Shown here: positions 23,150-35,284 of the stretch, in pieces
Layout: each line of letters opens with the position of its first letter
Position numbering within the stretch: the first letter of the stretch is position 1
NCBI RefSeq assembly: GCF_963678635.1
Contig: NC_087071.1
Span: forward strand, 13,832,210 to 13,896,209
Source: Symsagittifera roscoffensis
Taxonomy: Eukaryota; Xenacoelomorpha; Acoela; Convolutidae
DNA: 64,000 nt
Direction: 5' to 3'
The notes under the pieces: generated by a model
What the model saw: only the letters and a program-made list of their open reading frames with translations
Told to the model about the DNA's origin: nothing
Database searches by the model: none
Made by a program: the position numbers and the translations under genes

Positions 23150-24175
23150 AACTCAGATTTGACTGGGTATTTTTAAAGAAAATTTAAAAAAAATCTAATC
23201 GGCGCTCAAAAGCGCAAAAACTTGACTTTCTGAAATCCATAGTTTTTCTGCAATTACCAGGTCTAGACTGCTAAAAAAAGAAAAAACTCATAAAATCAGA
23301 GTATCTCGAATGAAAATTTAAGCTAAAAATTACCACGGTGGTTTTCGAGGTTTCAAAAAAAGTTTCAAAAAATTATTTTGTTTCTGCTCAATAACTTTTT
23401 TCTAGAAGAAAAAACGTGCGTGGTCATTTCAGAGGTAGGCTTTTATTAACTTGTATTTTCGATTAAAACTATGATATCACACTTGGCGGGATAGTTTTGC
23501 GAGAAAAAAAAATCAAACACTTGAGATTTCCGAGAATTATAGTTTTTTGTGTTACAAAAAGGACAAAACCGCTGAGGCAGAAGAAATTCACGCAACCTCT
23601 AAAATTGATTGAACCCGAATTCTCAGATATGGGAGGATAGTTTTTGAGAAAAATCAAACTGTTTAAAAAACGGTCAAAAATTAAAGAATGAAGTGAGTGG
23701 CCGCAAACACAGGGAAGGTGCTTCCCACTACCAGCTATCACCATTGAGCCCATGATCTTAAATTTGAGAGGATAGTTTTCGAGAAAACTCAAAAATATTT
23801 TTTTTAAAAAACGGTTAAAAAGTTGAAATTTGACTTTTCGGAGGGCCATAACTTTATGAGTGAAAAATGGTGAAAAAGCCGCTGATTTAGAGCGCTTTTT
23901 GTTTTTAAAAATCGTTCCAATCATTATCATCAAAACAGCAGATTTGGTTGGGTAGTTTTGGAGATCACGAAAAAAATCAAAACTACCGGTCAAATATTCC
24001 CATCGCAGACTTTTTCGAAGACTGTAGACAGAGTGTTATATAGAAAACAGGCTCACAGGTTATGTAGTAAACAGGCTCACAGGGCAGTAAGCAATCTTTT
24101 CATTGATACCCTCTTCTTAAAAATCGGTAGAGTGGTTTCTGAGAAAAACTAAAAATGTTTTGCAAAAAGTAAGTA
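23150..24175. repeat. Degenerate tandem array, unit ~130-180 bases
   Basis: A block like GGATAGTTTT.GAGAAAA.TCAAA followed by AAAAAACGGT.AAAAA recurs near 23489, 23635, 23770, 23950 and 24126, with weaker versions near 23165 and 23340. Spacings run from 135 to 180 bases. On the minus strand it leaves a 174-codon open frame (23469-23993) that repeats NYP-like phrases, which I read as a by-product of the array. Confidence 0.6.
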
Positions 24176-24544
24176 AAGTCCAAAGCGTCTCAAAAAATTA
24201 CAAAATAAAAACCCAATCCATTACACTTCCATAACACTTGTTCATTATCAAACAAGAATTCAAGCAACCAAGTCAAGCAAGACATTTAAAAATGAGATTA
24301 GCAGCGGAATGAAACTTACGAAGTGGAAATAAAGCTGACAATCTTAGAGCAGACACAACTGGAGCCAAAAAAATGGTTTTATCAGAAAAACTTTTAGAAG
24401 TTACAAGTCATCATTGAAACTACACTGAACAACATTAGCAACTACCATGATACTTGCTTAAATCACATTAATATCCGTGATAAAGCAACTATGACGACAA
24501 AATTTAAGCAGATGAACGAATTGCATACTTAGTGAAAAAAATGG

Positions 24545-24612
24545 TCCGGCTGGTATTGGAACCCCGGACCTTAGGGTGCAAAGGCGACAGCTTTACCTCT
24601 GGGCAATGTGCG
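24545..24612 (-). repeat. tRNA-like sequence or SINE head
   Basis: On the minus strand, TTGCCCAGAGGTAAAGC resembles a pol III A box with D-arm, and about 35 bases later GGGGTTCCAATACC resembles a B box with one extra base. The arrangement is that of a tRNA-derived element or tRNA pseudogene. I could not fold a complete cloverleaf, so I do not call a tRNA. Confidence 0.45.
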
Positions 24613-25522
24613 AAGGAAACTGGGAGTAAGGTTCAATAATGAAGCAAAATGAAATTATGTACGAAACAACTGTTAATAGAAAAACGTGTAGTTCTCGATT
24701 ACAAGACAATTACTTTCGCAAGCATAATATTGCTTATATATTTCACGTTTTATGGAGCTTTTTTCTTGGGTATCTATCTGTATGCCGCAAACTTTTTTCC
24801 TCTTTGTGGATTAAAGAATCAAAACGTTTTGAACTTGCTCTCAAATCCAGAATCATTGAAATTTATCAATAGCTTTTCGAAAGTGCGATGATTGAATTTT
24901 TACCGTATCATAGTCAACTACAAATTTGAGTTCCCATCTGAAACATGGTACAAACGTTAAAAAGTTTTTTCTTTCAATTTAATAAAAAAATAAATTGGGA
25001 TGAATCATTTAGCTCCCATTCAATTAATATGCCGCAGTAAAAGGTTCAGTTTTTTTTTGTAATGAGCTGATTTCTTAGAATAAATTATAACTATTTTTTT
25101 TTCATTTTAATTGTGTGAGTTGGGTGGCTTAAAGTTTTACCGGAGTGACTTTTACTAAAAGTTTGTAAAATTACGATCTGCGCCTTGTGTAATAGCCTTT
25201 GGTTACAAAAGTGTATCCAAAAAAAAGTGTTTTAATATTGCCAGGGCTAGAAGTAGTCAGATACAAATGAAGAACCATATTTTTTGTTTGGCCGTTAAAC
25301 GGTAAACTTGAGTTTGTATTCAGTTTAGTGCTGTTTTTTTAAATGCTAACTCAAATTTTTATTCTTTCTCATTTACTTTTTTTTTAAACTCAAGATTGGA
25401 GTAATCACCTAACTGTTAAATAGAGTCGCTTCCATTTTTCAACCTAATATAAGTTCCGCGATGGTTTGATGGTTTCAGTAGGTTCTTTTTAATTATTATT
25501 GACGTTCGCAGGATGTTTTTAA
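24613..25522. other. Intergenic interval, no gene seen
   Basis: There are two overlapping plus-strand frames (24639-24872, 24649-24891). The second contains a hydrophobic run (YFTFYGAFFLGIYLYAANFF) but no family is recognisable. AT-rich composition makes this weak. Confidence 0.4.
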
Positions 25523-25609
25523 GGATCTACTTAACAATCTCCCTCCTTTTTGTACCTACTAAAGAATCTCCCCCTTTTCTTGACGGGGGGGAGATTGTTA
25601 AGTAGATCC
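25523..25609. repeat. Perfect 21-base inverted repeat with ~45-base loop
   Basis: GGATCTACTTAACAATCTCCC at 25523-25543 is exactly complementary to 25589-25609. The loop contains C- and G-rich runs that extend the pairing slightly. It looks like a small MITE or a terminal-inverted-repeat remnant. Confidence 0.85.
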
Positions 25610-26601
25610 GTTTTTGATATTAAATCAAAAGTTGAAAAATTCAGTTAAACTTGTTGCTGCCGGTGATATAAAAATACATTTTTTTCTAGATGTTTGAAAC
25701 TTTAATCATTTGATAACTACGAGAACTGGGATATTGAAGAACTGTTGTGACAAAAACAAAGAGCTTATTTTGGTTTTTGCTTTGAACTGTATCCTATTTG
25801 TTGTGATAAACTTATCAAATTGTCTCTTGGACGCGAGAGGCTATTTCTATGGCTCCAGAAATTTGAATTGAATTTTTTAACTGGTAGTCAAGGCCGGACT
25901 TTTGTTTAGGTAGCCCCCTATTTCGGAACTTCAGATTCTGGCCGAAGATACGTATAATTTCACAATACAGTTCTACGCAATATCATATCGAGCTGTATTG
26001 TTTGTTCTACAAATGTGGAATGGTGTGATTTGAAAGGACTCGATTGACAATGGCGGTCAAGAAATGTGCGCATACTTTGAATCGTGATAATCAAAATCCG
26101 AATATAGAAACAAAAACCTGGACCTGCGAACAATTTAACTCTATATCTATTGTAAATATGATGGCACTTGAATCGGATGTTCAAATGATAACGTGCTCGA
26201 ACGGACAATCTAGCCAAAACAAAAATGCCCTACTAAATTAGACTGATTCTTCCAGACGCCTACTTGTTAGTCATGGAAGTCGACCACTGAAACATCGCAA
26301 CGACTCTCTGAAAAGGGATCGATCGCTGAGTCAATATAGCTGAGCTAAACGCCAGAAATCTATAAATTTTTTCACAGGATCGTCAGCAACTAACGGCAAA
26401 GTTGTCGATGTAAGAAAAAACACCAAAACGTAGGCATCTTTTCATCAGCAGGTTCCACCAAAATTAGCATTGAGGATGTCAAAAAATGGCGCGAAAAAAA
26501 GGAGCTAAACCTTTTCTCTCGCTCAAAACAACAAAAGACGGCGTCAAGTTCAGAAATTTCCATCTTGTATTTTAAGAAGAGAACTCGCAATAAGTAGGTG
26601 A
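25610..26601. other. Intergenic interval, no gene seen
   Basis: Short frames overlap on opposite strands (25960-26217 minus, 26044-26241 plus) without domains. Nothing else is supported. Confidence 0.45.
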
Positions 26602-26940
26602 ATGCAAATTCTGTCCACAAAAATTTTTTTGTTTCTCGCTTTTACCTCAATCAAGAAGCTTCTGATTGGCTGCACAAAAAGCGCGAAACCAGCAATATCT
26701 CAAACTAATCGAACGGTTGACTCAAAACAATCCACACGACTGAAATTTCTAGGCAGCCCAATTCATCTTTACTTAATTTACATTCCATTCACAGGAAAAC
26801 AGAACGTACTAGTGAAAAATTTTACAATTTGGGATTTAATCGCTATTACTGAAACTTGGATGAAAGAAAATGAAGAATATTTTTTAGAACAGTGCCTGAC
26901 TTTTTCTGAAACAGCTTTGTTTTTTGAACTTTCCTCGTGA
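26602..26940 (+). pseudogene. LINE endonuclease (APE-like) fragment
   Basis: This 112-codon frame contains DLIAITETWMKENE at 26833-26874, the motif around the catalytic Glu in apurinic-type endonucleases of CR1/L2/Jockey LINEs, which usually reads (I/L)xxxTETWL. The rest of the frame is poorly preserved and the expected upstream catalytic motifs are not visible. It lies in the same orientation as the RT fragment at 28.7 kb, separated by a SINE and decayed sequence, so both probably come from one old LINE. Confidence 0.6.
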
Positions 26941-26954
26941 AGATTGCTAGTAAT

Positions 26955-27190
26955 TCAGGGGAGCGGTGGTGAAGTGGTTACGTCTCCGCCTCTCAATCGA
27001 AAGGTCGGATGTTCGAGGACCACTATAATCCGTGCTCGTTGCTTGAGGATGAAGCAACATTACCCAGCCCAGAAAAATAACCAAAAAAATTGCATGTAGT
27101 TCTTAAACAGGGGCACACCAGCGGTTCGCCGTGATGAGCTCTACAACTCCTGTGTTGGTCCTTTCCCCCGTGGATAAATGGTCTTAATTA
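26955..27190 (+). repeat. tRNA-derived SINE
   Basis: The head GGAGCGGTGGTGAAGTGG gives an A box (TGGTGAAGTGG). About 40 bases on, GATGTTCGAGGACC gives a B box. A unique body follows (GAAGCAACATTACCCAGCCC, then CCGTGATGAGCTCTACAAC) and it ends near TAAATGGTCTTAATTA. It interrupts the old LINE. A decayed relative with the same first 16 bases lies at 47232. Confidence 0.65.
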
Positions 27191-28746
27191 TTTAAGATAA
27201 TTGCTTTTGCAGAGATATAAAATGACGTTGTCATGCGAAATTTTTTTTCATCAAAATGTCCGATGATTATGAAATTTATGTTATAGATCTTTAAGCTGTG
27301 CAGAAATAGTTTTTTATGGTTATATGTCGTCCTCTGCTTGGGGTCATTGCACATCTTTTTTCTTGCCTTATTAACAAGATTATGCTTCTTATTGGGTTTG
27401 AAAATTTTTATTTTCCTGTCAATGAAAAGAACTGCAAAAAACGAAACAATTTGGTTTGTTCACTTATGCCTTCGATCTTGCACATCATTTAAAATCATCA
27501 ACATAAACAAAAGGAAAAATAATTAACCTAATCACTAACATTGTTGGTTTCGATATTGTAACACAGTGTTTAAGTGACCTCAGTTTGTGGCTGTTTTGTT
27601 TGAACTTTACACCCTTACTGTGCCAGCCTGTTGGCAAATTTTATAGCAACTAAGCCACTATAATGAAGTCGAACTGTAAAAACGACAATCAGATCAGTTT
27701 AGACTTGAAATAGGCAATTTATTTTTTCCGGAAGACAGATCAATGCACTTTTTGCAATTTTAACAAGGACCATTGACAATCACGCACTAATCTAGAGCAA
27801 AATTTGAAAAGAAAACCAAGACTTTTTTATTCGAAGCTTAAAGCCTTGAAAAAAGAAAAGCGAAAGCTAGTACGTATTTATTGTAAGCACTGTACATTAG
27901 AATACTACAAATCAGATCATTTAAAACTCAGGGTAGGCGAACGACTTTATTTTACGACAAGAAGACCTATTTTAATTATTATCTTGCTAAGCCAGACAAT
28001 AAACCAATGAACACAATTGCTTGAAATTATTGATTGTCGACAAATCAGAACCTGTTCTACCCACGATGGGGTTTAATCTTGTTAGAGTTGTTTAAATCTT
28101 AAATTATCGAAACAATTAAAAGACGACGAGTTAAAAGCAGTGCGGAAGAGTTTCCTACAAAAATAAACAATTTTCCTTTACTCCCGACCAAACAACAGAA
28201 AATGAACTGATGGTATGTAAATCAGTCTTGATCAAGGATGTGGGCAAAGTACTGGCTTTTTTATCGAGAACTTCCAATGATGAAGTTCTTTCTACTCATA
28301 GTTTGAAGACTTCTTCAGAGTCATAGTTACATTATTTGACAGATTTACTGAACGCTTGTGTAGAGAAAAATATATTCCAGAGCAGTCTGAACTTGTCGGT
28401 ATCCAATCCACTCCTGAAAAGTTTTAAGCTAAATGCGAACTTATTTGAGTGAATTATTTATATCCAGCTCGTTGGATGATTAACTGATAATTCGTTTCTA
28501 GACTCAAAACAGTCAACATTTCAAACTTTTCCTTCTATCGAAACTGCTTTGTTAAGGACAACAAACGATTCTCTTACTGCACTTGAAAGTTCCAAGATAA
28601 TCTTGATGTTTGTTCTTGAACTCTCTCGGCGTTACATACGCTTGGTCACAAGCTTAAGAGATGTATCTTGGAATCATTTTTGTGAATTGAACTCGACGCT
28701 TAATCTTTAATCACGTCATACTATTAAAATCAGAGACAAAAAAGAA
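27191..28746 (+). other. Decayed interior of the LINE, no intact frame
   Basis: This spans the gap between the endonuclease and RT fragments. Small frames (27338-27526, 27804-28010) carry no motif I can place. The orientation and position fit the degraded middle of the same LINE, but this is inference. Confidence 0.35.
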
Positions 28747-29430
28747 TTGTTGAGTCTAAGTTGTCGAAAGAATTTTTGAGGAACATAGGAGTGCCTCAAG
28801 GATTATTGATCGGTCCATTGCTTTTCTTGATTTATCTCACTCCTTTTTTGACAGTTATTGATGTTTTGAACCTAAATTATCAAATTTATGCCAATGATAA
28901 TCTCCTTTTTTTGTCCTTAAAATCAGTCACGACGAATAACACTAGACAAATAACGAGACAAAAAAGTTATCGGTGATTTGTTCCGATCTGCAGGTTTGTC
29001 ATTAAAGGCAGGAAAAACTGATTTCGTGATTGGAAACGTCCTCTAAAACTCATCACTTTAGAAACAATAACAGTGAACAGCCACGCTGTTGAACTTTCCA
29101 GTTCTTTCAGTGCTCTTGGAGTTCTAATGGACGCTGAATCGACCTTATTCAAACGAGTTAACTTTGTTAGCAGCTCTTGTCATTTTCAAATGCTTGTAAT
29201 TTTATAGTGTTAGATACTATGCTAGTTCGGAAAACTGTCATATGTTAGGCAGGAATTTGATTCTTACGCGACTGAAATATTGCAACAGTCCGTTTACAAG
29301 ATTATCTGTTGCAGAAATTACCGCGAGTCCAGAATGCTGCCTGTCAGTTTGTTCATGGGCTAGAAAAATGGAATAACATCTCTAGTTATCTGCAAGACCG
29401 ACATTGGCTTCCGATTGAAGAGCGTTAAAT
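28747..29430 (+). pseudogene. CR1/L2-like LINE reverse transcriptase fragment
   Basis: RT copies LINE RNA at the target site. GVPQGLLIGPLLFLIYL at 28788-28838 matches the canonical GxPQGSxLGPLLFxxY box. YANDNLLF at 28887-28910 occupies the active-site YADD position with Asn for the first Asp, so the enzyme is dead. Further on, a frame with ELSSSFSALGVLMD near 29090 and one with LPRVQNAACQF near 29330, then DRHWLPIEER near 29400, match the RT C-terminal part of CR1/L2-type elements. Frames change repeatedly. From 29101 onward it overlaps the first of two tandem copies. Confidence 0.75.
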
Positions 29431-30770
29431 CGCTTGAAGCATGAGTCCAAAGTAATCTATTGGCCAAAGAGATAGTCGACATACCTTCTAGCTGCTTTCG
29501 AGCTCAGCTCTGCTTCAAACCGCAATAAAATGAATTGCATCGCATCAACTAAATATAGCTCCGGCTTGCGAAGTTTTGTTTATTTTGGCTCAAGAAAATG
29601 AAATAATCTTTCACTAGATCTTGAAAAAATTTCGAAATTAGAGCAATTGGAAAGCGTTTTAGAGTCATTTTTATTCGAGCGTTATTTTTGAAGCTATTTT
29701 TTTTGAAATTATCGTCCAGTTACCTCATTGCTCCCCTGCTTTTCAGTTTTGTTAACATGCGTAAGTTTGGTACTAAAATGACAAAAAAAAACTAGAAAAA
29801 TATCACGAAGACCCAAACACCGCTTGCTCACTAAAGATGGAAGAAAAACCGCCATGTCATTGCGGGATTGCATATTAGGTTCTTTGCAGGTTTTTGTGTC
29901 TTCTTGAAAGACATTCGCACAGTTTCATTTCCGGGTGCCAAATTTCGAATCTCTGCTTAGATGGTATAGTCAATCAAACAGTGAGGCTTGGTTTAAGGTG
30001 ACTGATTATATTGGGTGGGGCAGACAAAATATTCAAAAAACAACAACAAACGCTTATGTTGTCCATTGGAAGGGTAGGCGAAATTGGGTTACTTATCAAC
30101 AGGTATCTATGCCTTCGAGTGAAGACCGCGATAATGTGCCTGATTAGTCGCAATGAAAAACACGGCCGTATTCGCCGATTGCACATAGCATATAGAAAAC
30201 TTACGCGGCGTTATGGACTGCAAACTCTTTGGCCGAAAAAATTCTCTTCCAAAAATGCCTCAGATGACGGCTTGCACCCGGCACCAGAGGGACTACCGAA
30301 GCTCTAGAGAGACTTCTGGAACTGTTTAAAGAAGTTTTAGGACTTTTATTTGGGTTTTTCAAATTGTTTTATAACCTAAACTCACCATTAGTGTCAGGTG
30401 TACTTTCTCTTTTTTTAAATCGATTGGGCAACCTCAGCTCGCCGTTAATGTCGAGAAAAATTTGCGTTGCTTTAATTTTAGCAGACTAAAATCTAAGCTC
30501 ATTTTTAGAGGTTGTTCTGGACTTCACTCTTCAGTACTTAATCGTATTAATTCAAGTCGACTTTAAGGACTGAGGATGGTTATATAGTACGCGGTGTTCA
30601 AGGGCAAACAATTTCAAGATAATTCAAGCTCACTTCAAGAGCGAGAGAGCAAGATCAAACGATGTTTCTAGAGAAGAAGGCCTTGATAGTTTCGAGTTCC
30701 AGAAAGAGTGCACTAAATAACCCAGTGATGATGATGAGGATGATGTGTAGTTTTTGTTAGAATGTGTTAA
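29101..30770 (+). repeat. LINE 3' segment, tandem copy A
   Basis: This 1,670-base segment is repeated directly head to tail with copy B. It starts in the RT C-terminal region and ends at TTAGAATGTGTTAA, which looks like the 3' end of a CR1-like element without poly(A). Between about 29,836 and its end it differs from copy B at only about a dozen positions; before that point differences and indels occur every ten bases or so. It holds two overlapping plus-strand frames of 70 and 98 codons (29935-30147, 30011-30307), both kept in copy B. Confidence 0.9.
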
Positions 30771-32442
30771 GTTCTTTCCGTATTCTTGGAGTTCTAATGG
30801 ACGCTGAATCGACCTTATTCAAACGAGTTATTTTTGTTAGCAGCTCTTGTCATTTTCAAATGCGTAAGTTTTATAGTGTTAGATACTATATTAGTTTGGA
30901 AAACTGTCATTTGTTTTCAGGAACTTGATTCCTACGCGACTGAATTATTGCAACAGTCAGTTTACCAGATTATCTGAGCAGAAATTACGGCATGATTTCA
31001 GAATGCTGCCTGTCAGTTTGTTCATGGGCTAGGAAACTGGAATAACATCCTAGTTATCTACATGACCTACATTGGCTTCCGATTGAAGAGCAATAAAGAG
31101 GGTTTGACACATAAGCACAAAGCAATCAATTGGCCCAAAAGATAGACGACCTTTTAGCTGCCTTTGAGCTCAGCTCTGGTTCAAACCGCAATAAATTGAA
31201 TTGCGCTCCATCAACGAAATATAGCTACGGCTTGCAATTTTTTTTTGTCTTGGCTCCAGAAGATGGAATAATTTTTCACTAAATCTTTAAAAAATTTCGG
31301 AAGTAGAGCAATTGGGAAGCGTTTTAGAGTCATTTTTATTTAAGAGTTATTTTTGAAGCTAGTTTTTTCTTTGAAATTATCGTTCAGTTACCTCATTGCT
31401 CCCCTGCTTTTCAGTTTTGTTAACATGCGTAAGTTTTGTAATAAAATGACAAAGAAAATTAGAAAGTTATCACTAAGGAAAGACGCAAACACCGCTTGCT
31501 CACTACAGATGGAAGAAAAACCGCCATGTCATTGCGGGATTGCATATTAGGTTCTTTGCAGGTTTTTGTGTTTTCTTGAAAGACGTTCGCACAGTTTCAT
31601 TTCCGGGTGCCAAATTTCGAATCTCTGCTTAGATGGTATAGTCAATCAAACAGTGAGGCTTGGTTTAAGGTGACTGATTATATTGGGTGGGGCAGACAAA
31701 ATATTCAAAAAACAACAACAAACGCTTATGTTGTCCATTGGAAGGGTAGGCGAAATTGGGTTACTTATCAACAGGTATCTATGCCTTCGAGTGAAGACCG
31801 CGATAATGTGCCTGATTAGTCGCAATGAAAAACACGACCGTATTCGCCGATTGCACATAGCATATAGAAAACTTACGCGGCGTTATGGACTGCAAACTCT
31901 TTGGCCGAAAAAATTCTCTTCCAAAAATGCCTCAGATGACGGCTTGCACCCGGCACCAGAGGGACTACCGAAGCTCTAGAGAGACTTCTGGAACTGTTTA
32001 AAGAAGTTTTAGGACTTTTATTCGGGTTTTTCAAATTGTTTTATAACCTAAACTCACCATTAGTGTCAGGTGTACTTTCTCTTTTTTTTAATCGATTGGG
32101 CAACCTCAGCTCGCCGTTAATGTCGAGAAAGATTTGCGTTGCTTTAATTTTAGCAGACTAAAATCTAAGCTCATTTTTAGAGGTAGTTCTGGACTTCACT
32201 CTTCAGTACTTAATCGTATTAATTAAAGTCGACTTTAAGGACTGAGGATGGTTATATAGTACGCGGTGTTCAAGGGCAAACAATTTCAAGATAATTCAAG
32301 CTCACTTCAAGAGCGAGAGAGCAAGATCAAACGATGTTTCTAGAGAAGAAGGCCATGACAGTTTCGAGTTCCAGAAAGAGTGCACTAAATAACCCAGTGA
32401 TGATGATAAGGATGATGTGTAGTTTTTGTTAGAATGTGTTAA
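30771..32442 (+). repeat. LINE 3' segment, tandem copy B
   Basis: It begins exactly where copy A ends, at GTTCTTTCCGTATTCTTGGA, matching 29101 onward. It is a 5'-truncated second copy, either from insertion at the end of copy A or from a tandem duplication. It ends with the same TTAGAATGTGTTAA. The 70- and 98-codon frames lie at 31607-31819 and 31683-31979. Confidence 0.9.
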
Positions 32443-34795
32443 AATTGGTACACTATTTGATTTCCATCTGTTAGATACATTAGGACTGCTACATTCCTAA
32501 TTGGTTTTTACGACAAAATGGTTAATATTATGATAGCCACTCATTTTTTAGCTCACTTATTTGCAATTGCTCAAATTTTAATTCGAGTGTTTGTTGAGCA
32601 AATTGCGATGGATATTTTTTTCATGGACTGTTTCAACGAAAAGAAAACGCATATTAAAATTTGGGTAATTGTTACAAAAGCAAAATAACCTTTGTGAGTG
32701 ATTATGAATCAAAACTCAGCTTAATGGAAAATATCGTTCAAAGACACTCACTTTTCAGAAATACGTTGTATTAAACGGATTGAAGAAATTTAGAAAAATT
32801 GAACGAACGTTTTGAAGATCCCGGACTATTTAGTTTATGATTCCGCCAACAATTTGCGTTTGTTTCGTCGAGACAACTTAACTGTTCAAATTTGTTTCAA
32901 AAACATGGCTCGTTTGACGGTTAACAGAGGTAGATGGTATTCAAGAACAGATCAACTGCCCAGTAAGGGATCATGGCTTTTTTTATGTGGAATAGTTTAA
33001 ATTAAATTGGTTGATTTTTTTTTCGATTTTTGATCTGATTAGTACTATCAGCCCTACATAGACCAATACCAGTTAATCAATTTTTTAGCACAAAGTTGTA
33101 TCCAGAATGTTTTACCGGTCGCCATGTTTTGGTTTTGTGAAATAGAAAGTAAACTACCTGATCTGTTATTCGTCTGAAAGTATTTGCTTTATTCTTTAGC
33201 ATACAACAAACTGCCGTACGTATCTGCAAAAATAAGTGATATGTAATAAATCGGAATAACGATTAGCCTTGAATGTAGTCACCGCGAAGTTATTATCAAT
33301 TTATTAGAGTTTTCAAGTCGTTGAATCTGGTATTTAATTTCAATCAATTCGCTGGAAAAACTGATTGAATTCCATTTTCGAACCTAGAAGTGGAACTTGT
33401 TTTTCCTGACCTCTAAACTCTTGATGTTCGATAGTGGAGTTTATCTTCCTTTCAACAAAGTAAATGAAGTTAACTTCATTTGAACACCGAGAAAAGAAAG
33501 GTTGAACACCGAAAATTCAAATTTGCGTGATTAAAGTTTAAGACTTCGTGAAAAAAAAACCAAAACCTTTGAGTGCACCACTCTCACTATTTTAAAAATT
33601 ATCCTTTTGTTCTTTGAAGACACCTCAGCTCTCGAAATGAGGAGAAAAAAAAGTCTTACAGCTATTCGAAATTCTAGAAAAATTTATGATTACATTTTTT
33701 GATATCATTGACACAATTTGACAATACTGAATCAATAAGTAATTGATCTTTATTTCGCAAGAAAAAATTAATTCACTTTTCGAAACCATAAGTTGATCAC
33801 ATTTCTTGTGCGCATTACAGATTTGCTGGTCGGTATTTGATTTCTCCTTTCTTTCATAAATAAAATGAATTGCACTCAATAAATCAAGTCAAACTACAGT
33901 TGCTCCTGAACAAATTTAAGACTGTCGTATGAAAAAAACTTTTAAAAAAGATCACGACCTATATATGAGTCTGAATAACTTTTATTGACTCTTAAAATCG
34001 TGGAAGCTTTGACATTCATTACAATTATCGATAACCATTATCATCATATGAATGTTTTTTTTACAACTTCAGCAGTTTTTACGAGAAAAAAACTATCTTA
34101 TGAGAGTAACCATTTGTGTTAAATAAATGACCTTGCTTTATTTTCCCTCATGTTTCCTTCCCTCAAATTGGTCTGAAAAAGACATTTTATTTCGTCTATC
34201 ACAGTTTCTCAGTCTAATTTTTGTCATATCTCAAATTTGTCGAGCGTCCTGGACTATTAAGTTTGAGATCCTACAAAAAAAATTGAGTTCGTATACAATG
34301 ATAAAACCAATCTTTCAAGATAGTTTTTTTTTCCAATACTTCAATCGTATTAACACAGATAGATGTATTGAAACAAGTAACAATTTTTTTGCTTTGCTGT
34401 TTTAGCATAATAGTTAGAACTTTGAAAGTTCGATGTTTTTCGATCTATTATGATTTGTTGATTTGCTATAATGCTTCAATATTCGTACACATCTACCTTT
34501 TCTACTGAAACATTCAGTTTTAGAAAATCAAATCAGTCGAGAACACTTCTTTTTTTAATTTTAAAAAGTAAATTACCTGATTTGTTATTCATCTAAAGCT
34601 ATGTAGTATATTTGTTAGTAAATTACAAATTGTTGTACAAATCTGCACCAGTTAATGAACTCAAATCTTACAAATTAAAAATTAGCATTGAAATTAATCT
34701 CCGCGAGTTATTATCGATTTAATGAACAATTATTTAAAATTTGAAATCAAGAATTAAGTTTTATTCAATGTTTCGAATTTTATGAAAATTGGAAG
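32443..34795. other. Intergenic interval between LINE copies and the ARHGAP39 3' end
   Basis: No gene is seen. A partial copy of repeat family F lies near 33.33-33.56 kb (TTCGAACCTAGAAGT, then TTGATGTTCGATAGTGGAGTTT), with its tail near 33.92-34.00 kb (GATCACGACCTATATATGAG). Confidence 0.5.
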
Positions 34796-34806
34796 TTTAT
34801 TATGTT

Positions 34807-34812
34807 TTTATT
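34807..34812 (-). promoter_or_regulatory. Candidate poly(A) signal for ARHGAP39
   Basis: AATAAA on the minus strand, 263 bases after the stop codon. Two more lie just beyond (34796-34801 and 34760-34765). In AT-rich sequence the hexamer is common, so the true site is uncertain. Confidence 0.35.
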
Positions 34813-35074
34813 TTTCATAGGGACATTTTGTTCAAAAATTCTCTTCGCCGTTTATCTTTTTCGTTTTTCTACAATACAATATGAGCACTGCGTTGTTTAT
34901 CCGATCATCATAATTGAGGCTCGATTCCAGCTAAGAAGCTTCCCGACTAAATTATTGCAAAATAGCTCTTCCTTACTTCTTCTGCATAGAAGCTGAAACT
35001 CAAAACGCACAAAAACGCTCTTTAAGCTCCATGTGTCATCCAACAACTCCCGTTTTTTGCTGGAGTTGCTGAGT

Positions 35075-35284
35075 TCAGATGCTGAAGTTTTGCAGAATAT
35101 CATCCTTAATCTCCTTAGTGCTGGCCATAGACTCAATCAGTGCCTGGATGACAGCTGCCTCGCACTGTGAATTCTGCAATAAGGTCTGGGGGTCCCTGGA
35201 TTGAGACCAGAGACAGTTGGGCGCTATGACAAGAGCAATGTTGCGACTGGTCATTTTGTTGGACTCAGACTCGTCCACGATCAC
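35075..35284 (-). CDS. ARHGAP39: ARHGAP39 terminal exon r: RhoGAP C-terminal part
   Basis: Acceptor TTTTTTTTCAG, stop TGA at 35075-35077. NIALVIAPNCLWSQSRDP contains the conserved Asn of RhoGAP box 3 (NLAxVxAPN). Ends DDILQNFSI, at the usual point for the family. Confidence 0.95.
   Translation of the reverse strand: MIVDESESNKMTSRNIALVIAPNCLWSQSRDPQTLLQNSQCEAAVIQALIESMASTKEIKDDILQNFSI

Noticed and set aside
23469-23993. 174-codon minus-strand open frame
   Set aside because: It coincides with a degenerate tandem array and the protein has no domain; the array explains the open frame.
24545-24612. A functional tRNA gene
   Set aside because: The B box has an extra base and I could not pair a full acceptor stem or anticodon arm; a tRNA-derived repeat is the safer reading.
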